Made by a program: the position numbers and the translations under genes
From: Paucibacter sp. KBW04
Lineage (GTDB): Bacteria > Pseudomonadota > Gammaproteobacteria > Burkholderiales > Burkholderiaceae_C
Length of the DNA: 64,000 nt
Assembly: GCF_003852425.1 (NCBI RefSeq)
Contig: NZ_QAJN01000021.1
Coordinates: 87,330-151,329, forward strand
Direction of reading: 5' to 3'
Notes under the pieces: model-generated
Database searches by the model: none
The model's input: the letters and a program-made list of their open reading frames with translations, nothing else
Told to the model about the DNA's origin: nothing
Shown: positions 25,442-33,588 of the stretch, one piece after another
Layout: the number at the start of each line of letters is the position of its first letter
Position numbering within the stretch: the first letter of the stretch is position 1

Positions 25442-26110
25442 ATGAAGCACAGCGCAATGAATACCGCTTATGCGGCCTGCTCGGCACTCCTGCTGGGTGT
25501 GGCCGCCTTGGCTGCCTCGCCAGCGCAGGCGGTGACGGTGGGAGACCCCACGGGGGACTTTCTGAGCACCTACAAAGGCGCCCAGACCGGCGAGTTTGAT
25601 GTGGTCGCCAGCTGGGTCAATTACGACCCCAACCGCGACGTCTTCCAACTCTCCGCCACCATGGCGGGCAATATCTCGCCGACCTCCTTGGCCGCCTATG
25701 TCTGGGGCTTCGACCGCGGGCATGGCACGGCAGCCTTCGGCAGCAGTTTGGGCCTGACACAGGTGCTGTTCGATCGAACCGTGGTGGTGAACGCCAATGG
25801 CTCCATCGTCAGCGGGGGCGTCAACGTCGGCACGGCCACCATCTTTGGCTCCACCATCACGGCCACCATCGCCGGCTCGGTCTTGCCAGAGAACGGCTTC
25901 AGCAAGGCCAACTACACCTGGAATCTGTGGCCGCGCTTCACAGGTACCAGCTTCAATGGCGTGACGGTCTCGGGCGTGTCTGCGATCCCCGACTTCGCCC
26001 CCAACACCGTCAACGCCGCGGTGACGGCCGTGCCCGAACCCTCATCCCTGGCCTTGATGGTGCTGGGGCTGGGCGGCTTTGCCTGGCTGCGTCGTCGCCA
26101 GCAGAGCTGA
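25442..26110 (+). CDS. PEP-CTERM sorting domain protein
   Basis: A 222-residue exported protein. The ATG at 25442 gives a signal peptide ending in SPAQAVTV. The middle is a beta-rich region without a recognised catalytic motif (TGEFDVVASWVNYDPN, FQLSATMAGNI, YVWGFDRGHGTAAFG). The end is a textbook PEP-CTERM tail: VPEPSS, a hydrophobic helix, then RRRQQS, which an exosortase (EpsH/XrtA type, not in this window) would recognise and cleave for surface display. It follows the S8 peptidase by 117 bases on the same strand and may be a substrate or partner of it. The gap holds no clear terminator. Confidence 0.9.
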   Translation: MKHSAMNTAYAACSALLLGVAALAASPAQAVTVGDPTGDFLSTYKGAQTGEFDVVASWVNYDPNRDVFQLSATMAGNISPTSLAAYVWGFDRGHGTAAFGSSLGLTQVLFDRTVVVNANGSIVSGGVNVGTATIFGSTITATIAGSVLPENGFSKANYTWNLWPRFTGTSFNGVTVSGVSAIPDFAPNTVNAAVTAVPEPSSLALMVLGLGGFAWLRRRQQS

Positions 26111-26324
26111 GCGCAGGCGAACTGCGGCCTCCCAAGGCGTGGCATTCTCTGAGTGGCGCCGCCTTGGGGCCAGAGTCGCCCTGGGGCTTTGTGCGCGAGC
26201 CCTCCGCGCCCCGGCGTGAGGTGATCGCACAAGTCGAGGGCCGAGGCTTGGTGAGCCGCATGCAGATGACGCGGCAATTGCTGGACAGTTTTTGACCTCA
26301 ATGTTTGCCGTTCAGGCTGCGGGG

Positions 26325-26879
26325 CTAGGCTGAGAAATCAAGGTCCTTGCTTGCCACCACGCCGGTCGTCCTGCCGGGTGCCGATTCATAGGCCCAGTAG
26401 AGATTGGTGTGGGCAATGACCTGCTCGGGTGGCGGCGCACCCCACTTTGAGTAATCGTCTGTGGTGTGGGCATCGCTCACCAGCACAACGTCATAACCTC
26501 GTACATGAGCGCCATGCAGGCTTGAGCGAATACAGGCGTCGGTCTGCGCGCCCACCACAACGAGCTTGCCGACTTGAAGCTCATGCAGCGCGGCTTCGAG
26601 AGAGGTGTCTTCGAAGGCGTCCCCGTAGTGCTTGTCCACGCGCAACTCTGCTTTGTTGGGCACGAGTTCGGGGACGATTTGCCAGGCGTCGCTGTCCTTC
26701 GGCAGTTCGGCGCTGGTGTGCTGCACCCAGATCACCGGGGTCTGGCTTTGCCTTGCTTTCGCCACCACCTCCGCCACATGGTCGATCACCGCGGCACGCG
26801 CATGTGCTGCGGCCAAGACCTTGTTCTGCATGTCGATGACGAGCAAGGCGGTGTGGGGTCTGTTCTTGAGCGCAGTCAT
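26325..26879 (-). CDS. isochorismatase-family cysteine hydrolase
   Basis: A 184-residue enzyme with GGAG seven bases before the chosen ATG; the frame is open further upstream but that part looks untranslated. The family triad is visible: Asp in LLVIDMQNKV, Lys in RVDKHYGDAF, and Cys in VVGAQTDACIRSSLHGA, with the nearby cis-peptide region. Such hydrolases act on amides or isochorismate-like substrates in the cytoplasm. The TNLYWAYESAPGR ending resembles proteins annotated as nicotinamidase-like or YcaC-type, but the exact substrate is not determinable. It is divergent from a TfoX gene across 301 bases. Confidence 0.9.
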   Translation of the reverse strand: MTALKNRPHTALLVIDMQNKVLAAAHARAAVIDHVAEVVAKARQSQTPVIWVQHTSAELPKDSDAWQIVPELVPNKAELRVDKHYGDAFEDTSLEAALHELQVGKLVVVGAQTDACIRSSLHGAHVRGYDVVLVSDAHTTDDYSKWGAPPPEQVIAHTNLYWAYESAPGRTTGVVASKDLDFSA

Positions 26880-27180
26880 CCGTTTCTCCGATTGATGAGT
26901 TGGGTCACTGAGTTGGACGGGGCCGCCTCCTCGGGCGCCTGGATCAAGCATAGTGAGGAAGGCCGTGCTGTGCTCATGCACAGGGCGGTGGGAACCCGAC
27001 AATCGCACCTGTCTGAATCAAACATTCAGGTTCGGATGAAGGTTCGCTTAGTTTCAAGGCCTGAGCCTTGGCGCCCGCCTAGCCACTTGGTTCAGCCTGT
27101 TCTCGCCACTGATTGCGCTGGCACACCGGGATCGTTAACCTGCTTCGGTCTACGCAGCTTTTTTTAAAAAGGGACCTGGC
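26880..27180. other. intergenic region between divergent genes
   Basis: This 301-base gap is less GC-rich than its surroundings. It holds the GGAG site for the isochorismatase-like gene at the left and AAAAAGGGA seven bases before the TfoX gene at the right. Two divergent promoters must lie here, but no clear -35/-10 pair or operator stands out. No RNA gene or repeat was seen. Confidence 0.5.
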
Positions 27181-27507
27181 ATGCCTTTCGATCCTCACCT
27201 GGCCGATTTGATGCGAACAGCCTTGGCGGGCCGCCCAGGCGTTCAGGAGAAGAAGATGTTCGGCGGCTTCTGCTGGATGCTGCACGGCCACATGCTTTGT
27301 GGTGTCGAAGTGGGCCGTTTCATGTTCAGGGTGGGCAAGGATTTGGAAGCAGAGGCGCTCTCTCGGCCCGGCGCAAAGCCAATGGACATCACGGGCAAGC
27401 CAATGCGCGGCATCGTCTGGGTCAACGCCGACGATGCCATCGATGCGGGGCTCGGCAACTGGATTGAATTGGCCGCTCGCTTCGCAAACTCACTGCCGCC
27501 CAAGTAG
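27181..27507 (+). CDS. TfoX/Sxy family N-terminal domain protein
   Basis: A 108-residue protein consisting only of a TfoX N-terminal domain: KKMFGGFCWMLHGHMLCGVE is the family signature, followed by LMFRVGKD-like residues (FMFRVGKDLEAEALSRPGAK) and GIVWVNADDAIDAGLGNWIE at the end. It is a shorter form than the TfoX protein at 2647 and lacks its basic tail. A strong AAAAAGGGA ribosome-binding site precedes the ATG. Proteins of this size are common in Proteobacteria, and their function is not established. No link to competence genes is visible here. Confidence 0.88.
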   Translation: MPFDPHLADLMRTALAGRPGVQEKKMFGGFCWMLHGHMLCGVEVGRFMFRVGKDLEAEALSRPGAKPMDITGKPMRGIVWVNADDAIDAGLGNWIELAARFANSLPPK

Positions 27508-27622
27508 CGCGCGGCGGTAGCCATTACGCAGCGGCAGGCGGTCTGTTTGGTGCAGCCGTTCATTTGCGGCGACTCGGGCGCGGGCAAGTTGGGCGCTGGC
27601 TGCAGTCATGCCAAGCGAGGAC

Positions 27623-27644
27623 TGCCCGTCGTGCCGGACGGGCA
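27623..27644 (-). terminator. stem-loop downstream of metF
   Basis: TGCCCGTC at 27623-27630 and GACGGGCA at 27637-27644 form a perfect eight-base-pair stem, 18 bases past the metF stop on the minus strand. No T-run follows, so it may stabilise the mRNA end or act as a weak terminator. Confidence 0.5.
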
Positions 27645-27662
27645 AAGTCAGCTCAGCTCAAA

Positions 27663-28511
27663 TCAACCCAAGTTCAAGCGCTTACACAACTCCAAGGTCA
27701 ACCCCGACTGATTGAGCGTGTAGAAGTGAATCCCCGGCGCGCCGCCTGCGATCAGGCGTTCGCAGACGCGGGTCATCACGTCCAGGCCGAAGGCGCGGAT
27801 GGAGGCGGCGTCGTCCATATAGCCTTCCATCTTGAGTGCCACCCAGCGCGGGATTTCGATGCCGTCGCGGGCGGCGAATTGGGCAATGCGGGCGTAGTTG
27901 TGGAAGGGCATGATGCCCGGCACGATGGGGGCGTCCACGCCCAATTTGCGCACTTCGTCCACGAAGTTGAAGTAGGCGTCGGGGTTGAAGAAGAACTGGG
28001 TAATCGCGGCGTTAGCACCGGCCTTCATCTTGTCGGCGAAGTGCTGCAAGTCCTTCGCCGCATAACGTTGCTGCGGGTGGTACTCGGGGTAGGCGGCGAC
28101 TTCGATCTGCCAGTCCGGGCCCTGGGTTTCGCGGATGAAGCGCACCAGCTCGGAGGCATAGCGGAACTCGCCGGCCGTGGCGGTGCCGCTGGGCAAATCA
28201 CCACGCAGGGCGACCACGCGGCGGATGTTCTGGGCGCGGTAGGTGGCCAGAATCTCCGCGATGTTTTCGCGGGTGGAGCCCACGCAGCTCAGGTGCGGCG
28301 CGGCCTCATAGCCGCTGGCGGCGATGTCCATCACCGTGGCCAGGGTCTTCTCGCGGGTGGAGCCGCCGGCGCCGTAGGTGACGCTGAAGTAATGCGGGTT
28401 CAGAACGCTCAGGTCCTGCACCACGGTCTTGAGCTTTTCGGTGCCGACCGGCGTGTTGGGCGGGAAGAACTCGAAGCTAACGGGAGGCGTCTTTTTGTTC
28501 GCGATGCTCAT
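27663..28511 (-). CDS. metF: 5,10-methylenetetrahydrofolate reductase
   Basis: A 282-residue FAD enzyme that reduces methylene-THF to methyl-THF for methionine synthesis. It has the single-domain bacterial form. Motifs are PVSFEFFPPNTPVGTEKL (with the catalytic Glu), SVTYGAGGSTREKTL, HLSCVGSTRENI, RRVVALRGDLPSG, and ANAAITQFFFNPDAYFNFVDE, all in the expected order. Its ATG overlaps the tlyA stop by four bases (ATGA), and ahcY lies further upstream, so tlyA-metF and probably ahcY form one methyl-cycle operon downstream of the SAH riboswitch. That layout fits removal of S-adenosylhomocysteine and regeneration of methionine as a joint response. Confidence 0.96.
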   Translation of the reverse strand: MSIANKKTPPVSFEFFPPNTPVGTEKLKTVVQDLSVLNPHYFSVTYGAGGSTREKTLATVMDIAASGYEAAPHLSCVGSTRENIAEILATYRAQNIRRVVALRGDLPSGTATAGEFRYASELVRFIRETQGPDWQIEVAAYPEYHPQQRYAAKDLQHFADKMKAGANAAITQFFFNPDAYFNFVDEVRKLGVDAPIVPGIMPFHNYARIAQFAARDGIEIPRWVALKMEGYMDDAASIRAFGLDVMTRVCERLIAGGAPGIHFYTLNQSGLTLELCKRLNLG

Positions 28512-29287
28512 GTTTGTTCCTTGTCCCCAGGCGCACGCGCTGCCCAGAGGAAAAATTCTTTGTTGCCGTCACCGCCGGTGATGGGGCTGTCGAAATAGTC
28601 GCGCACCACGAGGCCCACCGCAGCGCAGGCCTCGCGGGCCTTGGCTTCCAGCAGCGGGTACTGGCCTGCGTCCTTCACCAAGCCGCCGCGCGCCACGGCC
28701 TTGGGGCCTAGTTCGAACTGCGGTTTGATCAAGAGCAAGACCTGACCCTGGGCAGAAGAAACCCAGGGCAGCAGCTCGGGCAGGGCGCCCAGCATGGAGA
28801 TAAAGCTGAGGTCACCGACGATGAGGTCGAAGCCGGTCGCGGGCTTGTGCTCGCTCAGGGCCGAGGCCGCCAGCTCACGCACATGCAGGCCTTCAAGTGC
28901 CACGATGCGTGCATCGCCCTGCAGCCGCTCATGCAGCTGGTCATGGCCCACGTCCACACCCACCACTTTGGCTGCACCCATTTTGAGCAGGCAGTCGGTG
29001 AAGCCGCCGGTGCTTTGGCCCATGTCCAGCACGGTCAGGCCGGCGACGCTCAAGCCGGTGTGCTTCAAGGCACCTTCCAGCTTGAGCCCGCCGCGCGAGA
29101 CATAACGCGCTTCGGCATCGTCATTCAAGCGCAGCTCCACGCCTTCGATCAAATCCAGGCCTGCCTTGTTGACCGGCGCCCAGCCTTTGGCCGAGCGCCA
29201 CTCCACCGCGCCCGCTGCGATCAGCCTTTGAGCGATCGAGCGGGTGGAGCAGAGGCCTTGGGAGACCAGGAGTTGATCAGCGCGCAT
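28508..29287 (-). CDS. tlyA: TlyA family rRNA methyltransferase (S4 + FtsJ domains)
   Basis: A 259-residue protein with an N-terminal S4 RNA-binding domain (MRADQLLVSQGLCSTRSIAQ, residues 1-60) and an FtsJ-type Rossmann methyltransferase domain. The SAM-binding loop is VLDMGQSTGGFTDCLL near residue 85 and the acidic motif VGVDVGHDQLHERL follows; DLIVGDLSFISM is the catalytic region. Family members 2'-O-methylate ribosomal cytidines. The historical 'hemolysin' label rests on early heterologous expression and should not be taken as function. It sits between ahcY and metF; since it produces SAH, placement with SAH-clearing genes makes sense. Confidence 0.93.
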   Translation of the reverse strand: MRADQLLVSQGLCSTRSIAQRLIAAGAVEWRSAKGWAPVNKAGLDLIEGVELRLNDDAEARYVSRGGLKLEGALKHTGLSVAGLTVLDMGQSTGGFTDCLLKMGAAKVVGVDVGHDQLHERLQGDARIVALEGLHVRELAASALSEHKPATGFDLIVGDLSFISMLGALPELLPWVSSAQGQVLLLIKPQFELGPKAVARGGLVKDAGQYPLLEAKAREACAAVGLVVRDYFDSPITGGDGNKEFFLWAARAPGDKEQT

Positions 29288-29359
29288 GGAACTTTGAAGA
29301 CGATGGAAAAGTGCGCAGCTCAGCTGCGCTTCAGCCCTTGAATTGAGGCGATGGTCCCC

Positions 29360-29478
29360 GGGCGTAGCGAGCGCCTGTCAGGCAAGGCGTGGGGGGATCC
29401 GCAGACCGGAACGTAGCAGCGCTACGTGAGGATCTGCGGAGGGACCCACAACGCCGCATGGCAGGCGCGCAGTAGCCC
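29360..29478. repeat. long imperfect hairpin between tlyA and ahcY
   Basis: About 119 bases fold back on themselves. At the apex ACGTAGC (29411-29417) and GCTACGT (29421-29427) pair perfectly around AGC. Further out, ATCCGCAGA pairs with TCTGCGGA, GCGTGGG-like with CCCACAACGC-like, GCGCCTG with CAGGCGC, and GGGC with GCCC at the base. It fills most of the 198-base gap. It could be an RNA processing or stabilising structure inside the ahcY-tlyA-metF transcript, or a copy of a dispersed palindromic element; no second copy was seen in this window. Confidence 0.7.
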
Positions 29479-29485
29479 GTGACAA

Positions 29486-30916
<1,431 letters not shown>

Positions 30917-31044
30917 GGCGGGCGGGCTCCTTCAAGAGATGTTGAAGCCGCTGCAGCATGAGTGCGGGAGCCGTGCGGGCGAGGGCTTTGGTCAATGGAC
31001 TAGCCTCACCGGGACGCGCGATCACCCACAAAAAAAACTGCAGC

Positions 31045-31154
31045 GGGTGAGCGCGGTTGCAATGAATCTGGGCGGCGCTTGAATGCCGGCACTGGATTCG
31101 ATTCCGAGCCTGGCCTCATGTCTGTGCGACATGAGGTTGCAACGCTCCTCGGAG
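31045..31154 (-). ncRNA. S-adenosylhomocysteine (SAH) riboswitch
   Basis: On the minus strand the leader of ahcY shows the SAH aptamer core in order: CCGAGGAGCGTTGCAACC, a hairpin with CTCATGTC and GACATGAG arms, CCAGGCTCGG pairing back to the opening CCGAG, a variable segment, then TTGCAACCGCGCTC closing on GAGCG. This is the conserved pattern known upstream of ahcY in beta- and gammaproteobacteria. The 3' edge runs into TCACCC at 31045-31050, which can also pair with GGGTGA at 31021-31026 across an eight-T run. That competing helix is a plausible expression switch. Binding of SAH should turn ahcY on. Confidence 0.95.
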
Positions 31155-31228
31155 TGCGTCAATTCTAGACGCAATGTCACAGGTGATCCAAGGATCAAGC
31201 CCGGATTTGAGGACAATCTCACCTAACT

Positions 31229-32023
31229 ATGCAAGCATTCTCTCTCTGCCCCGCCGCCGATTTGGGCCGCATCCACGGCCTTTTGACCGATATCGACGAC
31301 ACCTTGACGGCGGAGGGCGAGATCGCTCCCGCCGCGCTACAAGCCCTGTGGGATCTGCAGGCCGCAGGCATCCCGGTCATCGCCATCACCGGCCGGCCCT
31401 CGGGCTGGAGCGAAGCCTTTGCCCTCAGCTGGCCGGTGCGCGCCATCGTGGCGGAGAACGGCGCGGTGATGCTGCGCGCCGATGCCAGCAATGGCCAGCT
31501 GCGCCGCGAGTTCTGCCAGGACGCCAGCGCCCGTGCCGTCAATTTCGAGCGTTTGCGTCATTGCGCGGCCGACGTTCTGCGCCGCGTACCCGGCAGCGTG
31601 CTGGCCACCGATAGCGCCGGCCGCCTGACCGATATCGCTGTCGATCACAGCGAGCACGCCCATCTGGACGAGGCGCAGATCGCGGCGGTCTGTGCCGTGA
31701 TGCGCGAGCATGGCCTGCAGGCCACCGTCAGTTCTATCCACATCAATGGCTGGATCGGTGAGCACAGCAAATGGACGGCGGCGGCCTGGGCCGTGCCGGC
31801 CTTGCTGAACCGGCCGTTTGATGCGCGTGATTGGGTGTATGTGGGCGACTCCACCAACGACCAGCAAATGTTCGCCAAGATCCCCCTGAGCGTGGGCGTG
31901 GCCAATATCGCCCGCTTTGTGCCCCAGCTGCAGACCCTGCCCGCTTACGTGACCCAGGCCGAGCGTGGCGAGGGCTTCGCCGAGGTGGCTCGGGCCTTGT
32001 TGGCTGCGCAGCCAAGGCGCTAA
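31229..32023 (+). CDS. HAD-IIB family hydrolase (sugar-phosphatase-like)
   Basis: A 264-residue HAD phosphatase. Motif I is LLTDIDDTLTAEG with nucleophile and acid/base Asp near residues 21-23, motif II is AITGRPSG, motif III Lys lies in GEHSKWTAA, and motif IV is VYVGDSTNDQQMF. The cap is of the C2B type seen in trehalose-6-phosphate, sucrose-phosphate and mannosyl-3-phosphoglycerate phosphatases. Substrate cannot be read from sequence. The gene is divergent from ahcY; its start lies about 75 bases beyond the SAH aptamer. The next gene begins 124 bases downstream and is probably separate. Confidence 0.88.
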   Translation: MQAFSLCPAADLGRIHGLLTDIDDTLTAEGEIAPAALQALWDLQAAGIPVIAITGRPSGWSEAFALSWPVRAIVAENGAVMLRADASNGQLRREFCQDASARAVNFERLRHCAADVLRRVPGSVLATDSAGRLTDIAVDHSEHAHLDEAQIAAVCAVMREHGLQATVSSIHINGWIGEHSKWTAAAWAVPALLNRPFDARDWVYVGDSTNDQQMFAKIPLSVGVANIARFVPQLQTLPAYVTQAERGEGFAEVARALLAAQPRR

Positions 32024-32147
32024 CGTCGATTTCCCGCGCAGGACTGCGCGATTTGCTCCGCTTTGTGCGAGTAGCGCTACAGATTCGACGGAAAAAGCCG
32101 ATAGCCTTGGTGATCAAGCGGCTCTTTCGGGCCTGAGGATGTGGCGC

Positions 32148-33113
32148 ATGACGGAAACCACCCAACTGGAGGCCAAGGTACTGCTGCTCGAGCATGACCC
32201 GGCCCAGTACCAAATCCTGAGCGATTTTTGCCTGGAGAAAGGCCTCCTGGCCTTGCCGCGCTCGTCGCATAACGCATTAGTCACGCTGTCTCAGCACAAA
32301 GACCTGGGCGGCGTGCTGCTGGCCGAGGATCTGCCCTGTGAGGACGGCGACAGCCTGCATCTGGCCCGCGCCATCCACAAGTTGCGCCCCGAGCTGCCGA
32401 TTTTTCTGCGCCGCACCAGCAGCCGTGCGCTGAGCGTCGAGGAGCAGGAGACCATACGCCATGGCTGGAAGACCGGCGAGATGGCCTCGCTGCACACGGC
32501 GGTGGAGCACAATATTTTCAGCCTGCGCTACCCGACGCGCCTGGTCAACGGCATCGTCGAGCTGACCCGTCAGGCCTTGTGCGCCATGTTCCCCAATGCC
32601 CAGGTGCTGTCGGAGTCGCCCTATGTGGTGCATGACCGCATCATCCATGGCGAGGTGTCCACCCTGATCGCGATCGAGAGCACCTGGTGCCGCGGCTACA
32701 TGATGTTGCAGACCGAGGAGCGGGCCTTGCGCCAGGGCCTGATCCAGGGCTTTAGCTACGAGGGCATTGGCGGCGATCTGAACTTCCGCGAGCTCAACAA
32801 TATGTTGGGCGAGACGACCAATCTGATCTGGGGCGCGTTCAAGAATCGCTACATCCCGCCCCAGGCCTTCACCAATCAGCAGACCCAAGTGCCCATCGTG
32901 ATCAATCACGAGCACAAGTACATCTCGTTTGGCTCGCAGGACCCGCAGCTGTGCATTCGTTACCAGCTGTCCGACCCCGCCCGGCCGGGTTTGCCGCCCT
33001 TGATCGTGGTGCAGCGCTTCATCTTCAACTTGCACTGGTCGCCGGACGAGTTCGCCGAGTTCGACAACAACCCACCTGAGGTAGGGCCCACCGGCGAGTT
33101 GGAATTGTTTTGA
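32148..33113 (+). CDS. CheX-like protein with degenerate receiver domain
   Basis: A 321-residue cytoplasmic protein. The ATG at 32148 is chosen because GAGG lies nine bases upstream. Residues about 5-110 have receiver-like alternation (AKVLLLEHDPAQYQIL) but the phosphoacceptor position in VLLAEDLPCEDG does not offer Asp in the usual register, so it looks non-phosphorylatable. Residues about 150-300 match a CheX/CheC phosphatase fold, with FRELNNMLGETTNLIWGAF holding the Glu-x2-Asn pair that CheX uses to dephosphorylate CheY-P. A CheY-like protein is encoded next. The pair probably forms a small signalling switch outside a full chemotaxis operon. Confidence 0.78.
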   Translation: MTETTQLEAKVLLLEHDPAQYQILSDFCLEKGLLALPRSSHNALVTLSQHKDLGGVLLAEDLPCEDGDSLHLARAIHKLRPELPIFLRRTSSRALSVEEQETIRHGWKTGEMASLHTAVEHNIFSLRYPTRLVNGIVELTRQALCAMFPNAQVLSESPYVVHDRIIHGEVSTLIAIESTWCRGYMMLQTEERALRQGLIQGFSYEGIGGDLNFRELNNMLGETTNLIWGAFKNRYIPPQAFTNQQTQVPIVINHEHKYISFGSQDPQLCIRYQLSDPARPGLPPLIVVQRFIFNLHWSPDEFAEFDNNPPEVGPTGELELF

Positions 33114-33198
33114 AAGAGTAAAGGTGCCGGGCGGCTGTAGCGCCCGGACTCTGTTGAGATCTTGAATTAGTTTCGCGCTGGCGCGAGGAGTGTTTGTT

Positions 33199-33588
33199 AT
33201 GGCTAATGTTCTTGTGGTCGATGATTCGAGCACCATGCGCGAAATCGTCGCCAGTTTCCTGAGCAAGAACGGCTTCGAGGTGGCGGTGGCCAATGACGGC
33301 CGCGACGGGCTTTTTCAGCTGAGCAATGATCCCGGCATCCGCCTGGTGATCAGCGACGTCAATATGCCCAATATGGACGGCCTGGCCATGGCCAAGAAGA
33401 TCCGTGAGGAGTTCAAGGATCGGGTGATTCACATCATCATGCTGACCACCGAAGACAACCCCGCCATGCGCACCCGAGGCAAAGACATCGGCGTGACCGG
33501 CTGGATCGTCAAGCCCTTCCGCGGCGAGGCGGTGCTGGGCCCTTTGCGCAAGCTTTGCGAGATATCAGGCGCTGCCGGGCAAGCCTAA
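33199..33588 (+). CDS. CheY-like single-domain response regulator
   Basis: A 129-residue stand-alone receiver. GAGGAG lies eight bases before the ATG. The acidic pair Asp8-Asp9 (LVVDDSSTMREIV), phosphoacceptor Asp53 (LVISDVNMPNMDG), Thr in MLTTED and Lys in IVKPF are all present. The sequence is closer to chemotaxis CheY proteins (SSTMREIV, GWIVKPF) than to transcription factors. It follows the CheX-like gene by 85 bases. No CheA or receptor gene is nearby, so its kinase must be elsewhere. Its last 24 bases overlap the convergent YcaQ-type gene. Confidence 0.92.
   Translation: MANVLVVDDSSTMREIVASFLSKNGFEVAVANDGRDGLFQLSNDPGIRLVISDVNMPNMDGLAMAKKIREEFKDRVIHIIMLTTEDNPAMRTRGKDIGVTGWIVKPFRGEAVLGPLRKLCEISGAAGQA

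Noticed and set aside
28508..29287. Hemolysin
   Set aside because: TlyA-type proteins are rRNA methyltransferases; the S4 and FtsJ domains are clear, and the toxin label is historical.
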